A stretch of DNA of 64,000 nt from Pseudochrobactrum saccharolyticum (GCF_008801715.1 NZ_VZPG01000004.1:248001-312000); one strand, 5' to 3'. Shown: positions 34,151 through 44,193, numbered from the stretch's first letter. Numbers and translations are program-made. Notes: generated from the letters alone by a model not told the origin.

Positions 34151-36631
34151 ATGACAGAGCATAATGCAGATCATAAAGACAAAGCAGACAGCTTTCCGTC
34201 TCAGGCGCGGGTGGTGATTATTGGCGGGGGCATTATCGGCTGTTCCGTTGCCTATCATCTGACCAAAGCGGGATGGACAGATGTTGTGTTGCTGGAGCAG
34301 GGAGGCTTGAGTTGCGGCACAACATGGCATGCGGCAGGACTGGTGGGGCAGTTGCGCAGCCATGCCAATATGACCGGCCTGATCCGCTATTCTACTCAGC
34401 TTTACAGCGAACTTGAGGCAGAAACCGGCTTAGCGACCGGATGGAAAAAATGCGGCTCCCTGTCTGTTGCCCGCAGCAAAGATCGCATGACTGTTTTGCA
34501 ACGCACTGCTGCCTCCGCCCGTGCGCAGGGTGTCAATGTCGAGGTTATTTCAGCCCGTGAGGCAGGCGATCTCTGGCCGGTTATGGCGACGGATGACTTA
34601 CAGGGGGCTGTCTGGCTGCCGGATGATGGCAAGGCCAATCCCAGTGACCTAACACAATCTTTGGCGCGCGGCGCACGAATGCGCGGTGCCAGAATATTGG
34701 AACGGGTTCAGGTGACCGGTATTACCGTGAAAAATGGCCGTGCTTGCGGTGTTGAAACGGATCGCGGGAATATTACTGCAGAAATTGTGGTCAATTGCGC
34801 GGGGCAATGGGCACGTAAAGTCGGACAGATGTGCGGCGTAACGGTGCCTCTGCATTCGGCAGAACATATGTATATCGTCACCGGAAAGATTGAGGGCGTG
34901 CATCCGGATTTACCGGTTATGCGTGATCCGGACGGTTATATTTATTTCAAAGAAGAGGTTGGTGGTCTGGTCATGGGTGGTTTTGAGCCGCAGGCCAAAC
35001 CATGGGGTATGCAGGGTATCCCCGAAAAATTTGAATTTGCTTTGCTGGAAGATGACTGGGATCAGTTTGAGCCGTTGATGGAAAATGCTCTGATCCGTGT
35101 GCCGCAACTGGCGGAAGCTGAGGTAAAGAAGTTTTACAACGGACCGGAAAGCTTCACCCCTGATAATAATTTTATTCTCGGTGAGGCACCGGAACTGAAG
35201 AATTTCTTTGTCGGTGCGGGCTTTAACTCTATGGGCATCGCCAGTGCCGGCGGTGCGGGACGTGCGCTTGCAGAGTGGATTATCAATGGTGCTCCGACGA
35301 TGGATTTATGGCCGGTGGATATTCGCCGTTTTGCCGGTTTCAACAATAATCAGCGCTGGCTACATGACCGCGTTAAAGAAACGCTTGGCCTGCATTATGC
35401 AATGCCCTGGCCGAACCGCGAGCTGGATACGGCACGGCCGTTCCGCCGGTCGCCGCTTTATCATCTTCTGGAGGCGAAGGGAGCTTGTTTCGGTTCGAAA
35501 ATGGGGTGGGAGCGCGCGAACTGGTTTGCGGATAAGGGGCAGAAGCCGGAGACTGTCTATAGTTTCGGGCGGCAGAACTGGCATGAGAATGTCGGGCGTG
35601 AAATGCAGGCTGTGCGCGAGCGTGTTGCTCTCTTTGACCAGAGCTCCTTCGCCAAGCTGCTGATACAGGGGCGTGATGCCTGTCGGGTTCTCAATCATCT
35701 CTGTGTCGCTGATATTGATGTGCCGGTGGGGTCGTCGGTTTATACGGGCATGCTCAATGAGCGCGGCGGTTATGAAACAGATCTGACTGTATTGCGGCTT
35801 GGTGCGGAGAAGTTTCTGATTATTACCGGCTCCGCGCAGGCAGTTCACGATGCGGATTGGATTAACCGGCATATCAACGACGAAGATTATGTAACGGTCA
35901 CCGATGTTTCCTCCGCCTATGCAGTGCTGGCACTGATGGGGCCGCAGTCGCGCAGCCTGTTGCAAAAACTGAGTGATACGGATTTCAGCAATGCGGCATT
36001 TCCGTTTGGTCAGGTGCGTGAAATCGGCGTGGGCTATGCAACCGCTTTTGCCAACCGCATGACTTATGTGGGGGGGCTTGGCTGGGAGCTGATTGTCCCT
36101 GTGGAATTTGCCGTTGGTGTTTATGAAGCGCTGCAGGAAGCGGGGCAGGAATTCGGCCTGCGTGATGCCGGATATTATGCACTGGAAGCGCTGCGTCTTG
36201 AGAAAGGTTATCGTGCATGGAGCCGTGAACTGACGCCGGATATTAATCCCTATGAGGCCGGACTGGGATTTACCGTGGCGATGGACAAGGCCGGTGGTTT
36301 TATCGGGTGGGATGCGCTGGTGAAGTTCAAGGCTGATAATCTTCTGAAGCGGCGCATTGTGCAGCTGACGCTTGATGATGCAGATGCCGTTTTGTGGGGC
36401 GGGGAACTGATCCTGCGCAATGGCGTGCCTGCCGGTGAAATCCGCTCTGCCGCCCATGGTCATACATTGGGCTGTGCTGTTGCACTGGGGTTGCTCAGTC
36501 ATGCGGAGGGCGCTAGTAAAGACTGGCTGGAGCAGGGGGATTTCGAGGTTGATGTTGCCGGTCAGCGCTATCGCGCGCAGATGTATTTGCGCAGCCCTTA
36601 TGACCCGAAATCCGAGCGGGTAAAGATCTGA
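34151..36631 (+). CDS. FAD-dependent dimethylglycine/sarcosine dehydrogenase-like protein
   Basis: From ATG 34151 (GGAGGGAGTGAGG upstream) the protein has 826 residues. A DAO-type FAD domain comes first (VVIIGGGIIGCSVAYHL, dinucleotide motif about 25-30; GTTWHAAGL for covalent FAD attachment), then a FAO_M middle segment, then a GCV_T aminomethyltransferase domain (about 435-715) and its C-terminal barrel. This layout matches dimethylglycine dehydrogenase and related enzymes that demethylate N-methyl amino acids and pass the one-carbon unit to tetrahydrofolate. The exact substrate (dimethylglycine, sarcosine or another methylamine) is unresolved. Confidence 0.88.
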   Translation: MTEHNADHKDKADSFPSQARVVIIGGGIIGCSVAYHLTKAGWTDVVLLEQGGLSCGTTWHAAGLVGQLRSHANMTGLIRYSTQLYSELEAETGLATGWKKCGSLSVARSKDRMTVLQRTAASARAQGVNVEVISAREAGDLWPVMATDDLQGAVWLPDDGKANPSDLTQSLARGARMRGARILERVQVTGITVKNGRACGVETDRGNITAEIVVNCAGQWARKVGQMCGVTVPLHSAEHMYIVTGKIEGVHPDLPVMRDPDGYIYFKEEVGGLVMGGFEPQAKPWGMQGIPEKFEFALLEDDWDQFEPLMENALIRVPQLAEAEVKKFYNGPESFTPDNNFILGEAPELKNFFVGAGFNSMGIASAGGAGRALAEWIINGAPTMDLWPVDIRRFAGFNNNQRWLHDRVKETLGLHYAMPWPNRELDTARPFRRSPLYHLLEAKGACFGSKMGWERANWFADKGQKPETVYSFGRQNWHENVGREMQAVRERVALFDQSSFAKLLIQGRDACRVLNHLCVADIDVPVGSSVYTGMLNERGGYETDLTVLRLGAEKFLIITGSAQAVHDADWINRHINDEDYVTVTDVSSAYAVLALMGPQSRSLLQKLSDTDFSNAAFPFGQVREIGVGYATAFANRMTYVGGLGWELIVPVEFAVGVYEALQEAGQEFGLRDAGYYALEALRLEKGYRAWSRELTPDINPYEAGLGFTVAMDKAGGFIGWDALVKFKADNLLKRRIVQLTLDDADAVLWGGELILRNGVPAGEIRSAAHGHTLGCAVALGLLSHAEGASKDWLEQGDFEVDVAGQRYRAQMYLRSPYDPKSERVKI

Positions 36632-36668
36632 TTTTGATTCAATAATCTGCCGGATGATGTTGTTTTAT

Positions 36669-37532
36669 TTATAAAAACAGATCTTCCGGTGGGCTTCCGA
36701 TTGTGGAGGCGACTATGTCGGGGCGGCGTGCCGCGACCGCTGTCACAATGGCATCTGCCAGCGCAAAGATTGCTGCCGGAGAATTCGGCAGCAAACGGTT
36801 CCGCGCCGGTGCGAAAAAGATCGTATCAGCAACCTGAACGAGCGGTGATGTCGGGCTGTCGGTGATTGCCAGAATCACTGCCCCTTTTTGCTTGGCAGCT
36901 TTGGAAAGCTGCACGGTATTGTTGGAATAACGCGGCATGGAAATAGCGATAACCACATCACCTTCATCCACCGAGCGCACAAAATTGTTGGAATATTGGG
37001 ATGCGCCGCGCGATAGAATATTGGATACGTTTTTCTCCGTATAGAGAGCCAGTCCTTCCTCCAGCAGTGTCGCCGCATAATGGCTGGCGCCGGTGCCGAG
37101 AATGATGATGCGTCTGGCATTGATAATGGCTTCAATAAATGCCTCCGATGAAGGCGTATCAATATTGGCCATCGTGTCTTTGATATTGTCGGAACAATCG
37201 GCCAGAACAGTATGCAAATAGGCACTTTGCTGGCCCGATTGGGTGTTTTCAGCGCTGTTTAATCTGTTTGCTGACGGTGAAAACTGAAAATCCGAGACAA
37301 TTTTTTCACGAAACTCACCATAGCCGCTATAGCCAGCCGCACGCACAAAACGGGTGATTGTGGCGGTCGAACTGCCACTGGCATGAGCCAGACCTTCAAT
37401 CGACATGGCAACGACATCCAGCGGTTTTGCCAGAACAAAATCGGCAATCCGGCGATAGGATTTGCTGAAAGAAGGATATGCCGCAGACATGCGGTTGGCA
37501 AAATCGGACTTGGGATTCAAAGTTTGCGACAT
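36669..37532 (-). CDS. RpiR/MurR-family transcriptional regulator
   Basis: About 287 residues from ATG 37532: an N-terminal helix-turn-helix (SIEGLAHASGSSTATITRFV, about 44-63) and a C-terminal SIS sugar-isomerase-like domain (IIILGTGASHYAATLLEEGL). ATG 37532 has a GGAAA ribosome site; ATG 37556 is an alternative. RpiR proteins sense phosphosugars or related ligands. It is divergent from the transporter operon, with a palindrome between the two, so it most likely controls that operon. Confidence 0.87.
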   Translation of the reverse strand: MSQTLNPKSDFANRMSAAYPSFSKSYRRIADFVLAKPLDVVAMSIEGLAHASGSSTATITRFVRAAGYSGYGEFREKIVSDFQFSPSANRLNSAENTQSGQQSAYLHTVLADCSDNIKDTMANIDTPSSEAFIEAIINARRIIILGTGASHYAATLLEEGLALYTEKNVSNILSRGASQYSNNFVRSVDEGDVVIAISMPRYSNNTVQLSKAAKQKGAVILAITDSPTSPLVQVADTIFFAPARNRLLPNSPAAIFALADAIVTAVAARRPDIVASTIGSPPEDLFL

Positions 37533-37591
37533 GATGGTTTCCGGTGTTGACGGCATAAAATTTTCATATACTCTATTTTTGAAAATAACCA

Positions 37592-37608
37592 TGTCAAATA
37601 TAATGACA
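37592..37608. promoter_or_regulatory. Operator-like palindrome between RpiR gene and transporter operon
   Basis: TGTCA-AATATAA-TGACA is a 17-bp palindrome in the 117-base A/T-rich divergent intergenic region. It is the best candidate for the RpiR binding site; this is inference. Confidence 0.45.
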
Positions 37609-37649
37609 ATCATATCAAAAATGACATTCGTTGGGGAACGGAGACTTTT

Positions 37650-39275
37650 ATGTATAAAAAAATGCTCGTGGCGAGTCTGCTGGGAACAACTCTGCTGAGC
37701 TCTGCTTTGATGAGCGGTGCGGCATCGGCTGAAACACTGCGCATTGCGCTCGGATCAGAACCGACTGCAATTGATCCGCATTATCATGATCTGACACCGA
37801 ATAATGCTTTGGCAGTCCATATATTTGACGGACTGACCCGTCAGGATGAAAAGCAGAATGTACATCCGTCTCTTGCAAGTTCATGGGAGAATGACGGCAA
37901 GAATACCTGGACATTCAAATTGCGGGAAGGCGTGACTTTCTCTGATGGTTCACCTTTTACTGCCGATGATGTGATCTTTACTTTCTGCCGCACGCTGAAA
38001 AACGAAACAGCGATTGCCGGTTCCTTTGCGGACATTACCGCGAATTTTGAGTCTGTTGAAGCACCTGATGCGCAGACACTGGTGATTAAGACCAAAGCGC
38101 CTGAGCCGCTGCTTCCGTCCTTTATCGGCACTGTTGGTATTCTGAGTTCCTCAATCGTCAAACATGACAAGATCAGCTTCGCACCGGAGCAGAATTGCGG
38201 TGTGACCGGTGCATGGCCGGTGGTTGGTGATTTCAATGATGGCAAACTTGCAATCGGCACCGGCCCTTACAAGCTGAAAAGCTATGTGCGCGGTTCTGCT
38301 ATCGAGCTGGAACGTAATGATAAATATTGGGGCGAAGCCGAGCCATGGGAAGCTGTACGTTTCCTGCCGGTTCCGAATGCCGGTCCGCGTCTCGCCGGTC
38401 TTCTCGCCGGTGACTATGATATTATTGAAAATCCGGCTGCGCGTGATCTGTCCCGTATCAAGGATGACAAGCGTTTCGGCTATACGATCACGCCTTCAAC
38501 ACGCGTGATTTATTACCAGCTTGATGTGGCGCGTGATGAAAGTCCTTATGTTAAAGCTGCTGACGGCAAAAACCCGCTGAAAGATGTGCGTGTCCGTCAG
38601 GCTATGTCGCTGGCGATTGACCGTAATGCTATTGTTTCCCGTCTGATGGACGGTGCGGCGGAACCTGCCTATCAGTTCCTGCCTACGGGCATGTTCGGTA
38701 CGCTGCCAAACCCGCCGGAACTACGTTATGATCCTGCTGAAGCCAAGAAACTTCTGGCTGAAGCCGGATATCCGGACGGTTTCCAGCTGACACTTTCCAC
38801 CACCAATGACCGCTATATCAATGACAGCCAGATCACGCAGGCCGTGGCACAATATTTGACGCAGATCGGCATTAAGTCGGATGTGGATGCGATGACCCGC
38901 GCCATCTATTTCCCGCGCCGTTCCAAGAAGGAACTGAGTGTGGCAATCGGCGGCTGGGGTTCCACCAGCGGTGAGGCTTCATCCTTCCTGCGTCAGTGGC
39001 CGGCAAAACCGAATGAAGAAGGCACTTTGGGCGGCTCCAATTATGGCGGCTATTCCAACCCTGCTTTCGACAAGCTGATCTATGAAGCTGTTGCAACAAT
39101 GGACGATAATAAGCGTTCGGAATTGCTCCAGCAGGCACAGACCGAAGTGATGAAAGACTATGCTTTCATTCCGCTGCATTTCGAAAGCGGTATCTGGGCG
39201 CATAAGGCCAATGTCACTTATACCGGTCGTTCAGATCAGTTCACGATGGCGATGTCTGCCAAGCCGGCCAAGTAA
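37650..39275 (+). CDS. ABC transporter substrate-binding protein, oligopeptide type
   Basis: The 541-residue SBP_bac_5 protein has a signal peptide (about 1-27, ASA-ETL) and motifs RIALGSEPTAIDPHYHDLT, HIFDGLTRQDEKQNVHPSLA and the C-terminal PRRSKKELSVAIGGWG. It captures the solute in the periplasm for the permease genes that follow. GGGGAACGGAG gives a strong ribosome site. Two hairpins between this gene and the first permease probably keep the binding protein in excess over the membrane parts, as in other peptide ABC operons. Confidence 0.93.
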   Translation: MYKKMLVASLLGTTLLSSALMSGAASAETLRIALGSEPTAIDPHYHDLTPNNALAVHIFDGLTRQDEKQNVHPSLASSWENDGKNTWTFKLREGVTFSDGSPFTADDVIFTFCRTLKNETAIAGSFADITANFESVEAPDAQTLVIKTKAPEPLLPSFIGTVGILSSSIVKHDKISFAPEQNCGVTGAWPVVGDFNDGKLAIGTGPYKLKSYVRGSAIELERNDKYWGEAEPWEAVRFLPVPNAGPRLAGLLAGDYDIIENPAARDLSRIKDDKRFGYTITPSTRVIYYQLDVARDESPYVKAADGKNPLKDVRVRQAMSLAIDRNAIVSRLMDGAAEPAYQFLPTGMFGTLPNPPELRYDPAEAKKLLAEAGYPDGFQLTLSTTNDRYINDSQITQAVAQYLTQIGIKSDVDAMTRAIYFPRRSKKELSVAIGGWGSTSGEASSFLRQWPAKPNEEGTLGGSNYGGYSNPAFDKLIYEAVATMDDNKRSELLQQAQTEVMKDYAFIPLHFESGIWAHKANVTYTGRSDQFTMAMSAKPAK

Positions 39276-39291
39276 CGCAAGGCTAAGCCAG

Positions 39292-39383
39292 AGCGGTTTA
39301 CATTCCGGCTGGAATATTGAGACCGCTCCGGATTCTTTCGTGGCCGTATGGCGCAGTTTAATCAGTTCATTTCACTGCGCCAT
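39292..39383 (+). promoter_or_regulatory. Intercistronic hairpins after the binding protein gene
   Basis: Two inverted repeats, AGAGCGGTTT...GACCGCTCC (about 39292-39329) and ATGGCGCAGT (39348-39357) with ACTGCGCCAT (39374-39383), lie in the 150-base gap. Neither has a full U run, so they are more likely mRNA-stabilising or partial terminators than full stops. Confidence 0.55.
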
Positions 39384-39425
39384 GCTTCAGCCATCCTGAC
39401 AGAATGATAGTCCGAGAAGCATGTC

Positions 39426-40403
39426 ATGACAGCTTATATTTTGCAGCGACTTATTCAGAGCGCCTTGGTGCTGCTTGCCGTGTCGGTTGCTGTTTTCTTT
39501 GCCGTATATGGCATTGGTGATCCGATTGAACTTCTTGTACCCCCGCAGGTGAGTGCCGCCGAACGGCTGGCTCTGATTAAGCGGCTGGGGCTCGATCTGC
39601 CGGTATGGCAGCAATATTTCACATTTCTGGGCAATGCCCTGAAAGGCGACCTCGGCACATCTTTCGTTCACGGTGTGCCGGTGGTCTCGCTTATTCTTGC
39701 CCGCCTGCCAGCAACATTTGAACTGGTACTGCTGTCGATGACAGTTGCCGCCGTTATCGGTATTCCGCTCGGACTGTTGGCTGGTCTCAATCCTGACAGC
39801 CGCCCGTCGCGTTTCATTATGGCGGGAACAGTCATCGGCTTTTCACTGCCAAGTTTCTGGAAAGGCATGATGCTGGTGCTGCTGTTCAGCGTGGCACTTG
39901 GCTGGCTGCCGACCGCAGGGCGGGGCGAAACAGTCTCGGTGCTGGGCATTCAGACCAGTCTGTTCACCACCAATGGTCTGCGCCATCTGATCCTGCCTGC
40001 ACTTAATCTTGCTATTCCGAATATGGCGCTGATGATCCGCCTTGTAGCGACCGGCACCACGGAAGCGATGACGCAGGATTATGTGAAATTCGCCCGCGCT
40101 AAAGGTGTACGCCGCAAGCGCATCGTCAATCGTCATGTGCTGCGCAATATTCTGATACCGGTTGTGACTGTTGTCGGCATTGAATTCGGCAGTCTTGTTG
40201 CTTTCTCCACCATTACCGAAACCGTGTTCTCATGGCCCGGCATGGGCAAACTGCTGATTGACAGTATCTACCAGCTCGACCGCCCTGTGGTGGTTGCCTA
40301 TGTGCTGCTGGCCACGCTGCTGTTCGTCGCCGTGAATTTCATGGTCGATGTGCTCTATGCGGTTCTCGATCCGCGGGTCAAACTTTCCGGAGATATGGTA
40401 TGA
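39426..40403 (+). CDS. ABC transporter permease, DppB type
   Basis: A 325-residue inner-membrane protein with six helices. It starts TAYILQRLIQSALVLLAVSVAVFF, the DppB/OppB opening, and has the ATPase-contact loop YVKFARAKGVRRKRIVNRHVLRNIL (about 222-245). It pairs with the DppC-type permease, whose start overlaps its stop by four bases (ATGA), forming the translocation channel. Confidence 0.93.
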   Translation: MTAYILQRLIQSALVLLAVSVAVFFAVYGIGDPIELLVPPQVSAAERLALIKRLGLDLPVWQQYFTFLGNALKGDLGTSFVHGVPVVSLILARLPATFELVLLSMTVAAVIGIPLGLLAGLNPDSRPSRFIMAGTVIGFSLPSFWKGMMLVLLFSVALGWLPTAGRGETVSVLGIQTSLFTTNGLRHLILPALNLAIPNMALMIRLVATGTTEAMTQDYVKFARAKGVRRKRIVNRHVLRNILIPVVTVVGIEFGSLVAFSTITETVFSWPGMGKLLIDSIYQLDRPVVVAYVLLATLLFVAVNFMVDVLYAVLDPRVKLSGDMV

Positions 40404-41299
40404 ATAAGCCGATTATTCCGGATTATGCCAATACACCGCTACGCCAGAAAGTGCTGCGCAGCATCCGCAACAAGCCGACAACACGCGGTGCGGGTATCCT
40501 GCTCGGGCTGCTGGTTCTGCTGGCGGTGCTGGCGCCTTTTATTGCCCCGCAAGACCCTTATGATTTGGCCTCTTTGAGCGTGATGGATAACCGGCTTGCA
40601 CCGGGCTCAACAAGTATGACGGGTTCGGTCTACTGGCTGGGCACGGACGCACAGGGGCGCGATATGGTTAGCGCCATTCTCTATGGTTTGCGTACCAGCC
40701 TGCTGGTCGGCTTGCTGTCGACACTTGGTGCCATGACCATCGGTGTGAGTGCCGGATTGCTGGCCGCACAACTTGGTGGTGTTGCCGATGCGATTATCAT
40801 GCGCGTCGTGGATTTTATGCTCGGCTTTCCGTCAATGCTGGTGGCGCTGGTGCTGCTGGCCTCTGTCGGGCGTGGCGTTGATAAAGTGATCCTCGCGATT
40901 ATTCTGGTGCAATGGGCGCAATATGCCCGTCTTATGCGTGCTTCCGCGCTGGTTGAACGCCGTAAGGAATATATCGAAGCGGCCGTCAATTTCGGCCTGC
41001 CGACCCATTATATTATGCTCCGGCATTTGCTGCCGAACTCTATCGGTTCGGTACTGGTGATCTCTACTATCAGCATCGCCAGCGCGATTACACTTGAAGC
41101 TACATTGTCGTTTCTCGGTGTTGGTGTGCCGGTTACGCAGCCGTCGCTCGGCCTGCTGATTGCCAATGGATTTGATTATCTGTTGTCGGGCGAATACTGG
41201 ATTGCCGTCTTTCCGGGTATTGCACTGGTTCTGCTGATTATCTCGCTCAATTTTGTTGGTGACCGCCTGCGTCGCAGCTTTAATGTGAGGGGCGTATGA
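40400..41299 (+). CDS. ABC transporter permease, DppC type
   Basis: The 299-residue second permease has the typical N-terminal OppC_N segment (GAGILLGLLVLLAVLAPFIAP), then GTDAQGRDMVSAILYGLRTS, and the EAA-like loop EYIEAAVNFGLPTHYIMLRH (about 193-212). It forms the channel with the DppB-type partner. Start and stop overlap both neighbours by four bases, so the operon is tightly coupled. Confidence 0.93.
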   Translation: MNKPIIPDYANTPLRQKVLRSIRNKPTTRGAGILLGLLVLLAVLAPFIAPQDPYDLASLSVMDNRLAPGSTSMTGSVYWLGTDAQGRDMVSAILYGLRTSLLVGLLSTLGAMTIGVSAGLLAAQLGGVADAIIMRVVDFMLGFPSMLVALVLLASVGRGVDKVILAIILVQWAQYARLMRASALVERRKEYIEAAVNFGLPTHYIMLRHLLPNSIGSVLVISTISIASAITLEATLSFLGVGVPVTQPSLGLLIANGFDYLLSGEYWIAVFPGIALVLLIISLNFVGDRLRRSFNVRGV

Positions 41300-42300
41300 T
41301 GACAGCTTTGCTTGAAGTAAAGGGCTTAAGAACCGTATTTCACCTGCTGGGCGGTGCATGGTCGGCAGTTGACGGCATTGATCTGAGCATCGCGCGCGGC
41401 GAAGTGCTGTGCCTTGTCGGCGAGTCCGGTTCCGGTAAATCTGTCACCGGTTTCTCATTGGTGCAATTGATTGATCCGCCGGGGGAAATCGTTGAAGGCG
41501 AAATCCTGTTCAATGGCGAAAATCTGCGTGAAGCATCCGATGAACGTTTGCGTAATTTACGCGGCGACCGCATTGCGATGATCTTTCAGGATCCGCTCTC
41601 CACACTCAATCCGGTGCTGACCATTGGTGAGCAAATGTGCGAGGCGATCCTTGAACATCGTTCCTGTGGTAAAGCGCAGGCGATGAAAGAGGCTGCTGAT
41701 GCGCTGGGGCGTGTGGGTATTTCCTCGCCGGAAATACGGCTAAAACAATATCCGCATGAATTCTCCGGTGGTATGCGCCAGCGCGTGGCGATTGCCACCG
41801 CATTGCTCAACAATCCCGATCTGATTATCGCTGATGAGCCGACCACAGCACTGGATGTGACCATTCAAAGCCAGATCCTCTACGAAGTGCAGAAACTGGC
41901 ACGGGAAACCGGTACTGCCGTGCTGTGGATTACTCATGATCTTGCAGTCGTGGCTGAACTCGCCGATCGTGTGGCGGTAATGTATGCGGGGCAGATTGTT
42001 GAAACCGGTGCGGTCGATGATGTGCTGGACAGACCGCTGCATCCGTATACGCAAGGTCTGCTGAATTCGTCTTCCGGCATGGTAAAACCGGGGGAACGCC
42101 TGCACCAGATTGACGGCAATGCACCGCGTATTGATGACAGGCCAAGCGGTTGTCCGTTCCGCACGCGCTGCGAGCGCGTCAAACCGGTTTGTGCAGAAGT
42201 TAATCCCGAACAGCAGGTGATCGACGGGCGGATTTTCCGTTGTCACAATCCGGTATCACTGCCTGTCCGTGAGGTATTCGCTCAGGAGGCAAGACCATGA
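41296..42300 (+). CDS. ABC transporter ATPase, DppD type
   Basis: A 334-residue ATPase with Walker A GESGSGKS (about 45-52), Q-loop FQDPLSTLNP, signature FSGGMRQR, Walker B LIIADEPTTALD and the switch His in THDLAVVAE. The C-terminal oligopeptide extension has the cysteine cluster CPFRTRCERVKPVC, an iron-sulfur site in DppD-type proteins. It powers import with the DppF-type partner. Two consecutive ATG codons at 41296 and 41299 are both possible starts. Confidence 0.94.
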   Translation: MMTALLEVKGLRTVFHLLGGAWSAVDGIDLSIARGEVLCLVGESGSGKSVTGFSLVQLIDPPGEIVEGEILFNGENLREASDERLRNLRGDRIAMIFQDPLSTLNPVLTIGEQMCEAILEHRSCGKAQAMKEAADALGRVGISSPEIRLKQYPHEFSGGMRQRVAIATALLNNPDLIIADEPTTALDVTIQSQILYEVQKLARETGTAVLWITHDLAVVAELADRVAVMYAGQIVETGAVDDVLDRPLHPYTQGLLNSSSGMVKPGERLHQIDGNAPRIDDRPSGCPFRTRCERVKPVCAEVNPEQQVIDGRIFRCHNPVSLPVREVFAQEARP

Positions 42301-43298
42301 GTGATGCATTTTTTGAAATGCGCGGGGTGAAGAAGCATTTTCACTCCAAATCCACAATGGCTGATCGCATTCTGCGCCTGACAGGACAGGCCGCACCGGC
42401 GCGGGTTTTGCGTGCGGTAGATGGTGTTGATCTGAGTATCAAACGTGGTGAGGTGCTGGGACTTGTCGGCGAGTCCGGCTGTGGGAAGTCCACTCTGTCC
42501 CGTATGGCTACTGGTATTTATCAGCCGACAGAAGGTAATGTGCTTTATGACGGTCGCGCCGTTGAAAAGCTCAAAGGCCGTGAAAAGCTCGACTTTCTTT
42601 TGAAAGTACAGATGATTTTTCAGGACCCTTACGCTTCACTTGATCCGCGCATGAAGGTCAATCAGATTGTCGGTGAGGCACTGAAGGTGCATCGCCTGAT
42701 GCCGAAAGCCGAGATTGCCGGTGCGGTGAACAAAGCATTGGAGGAGGTGGGGCTGGATCTCGCATATCGTGATCGCTATCCGCACCAGTTTTCCGGTGGC
42801 CAGCGTCAGCGTATCGGCATTGCCCGCGCTTTGTCAGTTAAACCTGATTTTCTGGTTTGCGATGAGCCGGTATCTGCACTTGATGTGTCTATTCAGGCGC
42901 AGGTGATCAATCTGTTTATGGATTTGCGTGCCCGCTACGGGCTGACCTATCTGTTTGTCAGCCATGATCTCGGCGTTGTCCGGCATATCAGCGACCGGAT
43001 TGCGATCATGTATCTCGGCCGTATCGTTGAGATTGGTTCCGCATCAGCAATTTTCAGCAAGCCTGCGCATCCCTATAGCGCGGCTCTGATTAATGCCAGC
43101 CCGTCGATCAGCTGTCGTAAACGTGATTTCCAGCCGCTGACCGGTGATCTGCCATCACCGCTGGCACCGCCTTCCGGCTGTCCGTTTCATCCGCGTTGCG
43201 CCCATGCCATGCCGGTATGCCGCGAGCGCCGCCCCGAACTAAAAGATGTGACAGCCGACCAGAGTGCTGCCTGTCATTTGCATAATCCGGAGACATAA
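42297..43298 (+). CDS. ABC transporter ATPase, DppF type
   Basis: A 333-residue ATPase with Walker A GESGCGKS, FQDPYASLDPRMKV, signature FSGGQRQRIGIARAL, Walker B LVCDEPVSALD and SHDLGVVRH. The C-terminal CPFHPRCAHAMPVC cluster matches the oligopeptide family. The 20-residue insertion before the Walker A (TMADRILRLTGQAAPARVL) is usual in DppF/OppF. Its stop overlaps the next start by one base (TAATG), which ties the hydrolase to the transporter. Confidence 0.94.
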   Translation: MSDAFFEMRGVKKHFHSKSTMADRILRLTGQAAPARVLRAVDGVDLSIKRGEVLGLVGESGCGKSTLSRMATGIYQPTEGNVLYDGRAVEKLKGREKLDFLLKVQMIFQDPYASLDPRMKVNQIVGEALKVHRLMPKAEIAGAVNKALEEVGLDLAYRDRYPHQFSGGQRQRIGIARALSVKPDFLVCDEPVSALDVSIQAQVINLFMDLRARYGLTYLFVSHDLGVVRHISDRIAIMYLGRIVEIGSASAIFSKPAHPYSAALINASPSISCRKRDFQPLTGDLPSPLAPPSGCPFHPRCAHAMPVCRERRPELKDVTADQSAACHLHNPET

Positions 43299-44173
43299 TG
43301 ACTACCACCATTCTTCGTCCAGAAACCGGACGCAGTACGCTGCCGTTTGTTGATCAGTATCATCCGGACAGACCGCTGGAAGTAAACTTCTACCGCCCTG
43401 AAAGCTATCGCCCTGAAGATCCGGTGATTATCGTGCAGCATGGTATGCTGCGTAATGGCGATGAATATCGTGATTTCTGGATTCCGGCGTCTGAAAAACA
43501 CCGCTTGCTGATTGTTGCGCCGACTTTCCCCGATGCACAATTCCCGATGGCGGAAAGCTATAATAACGGGCTGATCCTCGATGAAAGTGCAGGGCTTGTG
43601 CGTGAAAAGCAGGATTGGCTCTATGGTGTGCCTGCGCGTGTTCTTGCAGCCCTTCAGGCCGGTGGGGTAACCACGCAGAAACAGGCGCGTTTATACGGCC
43701 ATTCGGCTGGTGGCCAGTTCTCGCACCGTCTGCTGGCCACGCAGGATCACGGTATTTTCTCGGATGTTGTTGCGGCCAATCCGGGCTGGTACACATTGCC
43801 TGATCTGACACGTAAATTTCCGGAAGGTATGGGCGGCATCGGTCTTGATGAGACGCAGCTTGCCCGTTGGTTTGCCTATCCGATGCATATTTTTGCCGGT
43901 GATCAGGATATTGATGAGGCTGATCCCAATTTGCCGGATCAGCCGGAAGCATTTGCGCAAGGGCCTTCCCGCTATAAACGCGCATATTTCGTCTATGATT
44001 TTGCGAAGAAACAAGCACAAAGTTTGGGCATGCCGTTTAACTGGAAGCTGATTGATGTGGCCGGAGTCGGCCATGACGGTGCGGCTATGTCGCGTGCGGC
44101 TGCGGCTTACTGGTTTGAGGGGCGTATCCCACCCGCATCCGAACTGGTCTTTGAAGAAGCTACCAATCTCTAA
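43298..44173 (+). CDS. Alpha/beta hydrolase linked to the transporter
   Basis: A 291-residue esterase-like protein. VIIVQHGMLRNGDEYRDFWI carries the oxyanion His-Gly, the nucleophile is Ser in RLYGHSAGGQFSHRL (G-H-S-A-G), and the catalytic His is probably in DVAGVGHDGAAMS. There is no signal peptide, so it acts in the cytoplasm on the imported compound. Coupled translation with the DppF-type gene implies its substrate enters through this transporter. The substrate is unknown. Confidence 0.85.
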   Translation: MTTTILRPETGRSTLPFVDQYHPDRPLEVNFYRPESYRPEDPVIIVQHGMLRNGDEYRDFWIPASEKHRLLIVAPTFPDAQFPMAESYNNGLILDESAGLVREKQDWLYGVPARVLAALQAGGVTTQKQARLYGHSAGGQFSHRLLATQDHGIFSDVVAANPGWYTLPDLTRKFPEGMGGIGLDETQLARWFAYPMHIFAGDQDIDEADPNLPDQPEAFAQGPSRYKRAYFVYDFAKKQAQSLGMPFNWKLIDVAGVGHDGAAMSRAAAAYWFEGRIPPASELVFEEATNL

Positions 44174-44193
44174 TTTTATGCAGGAATGATCCA

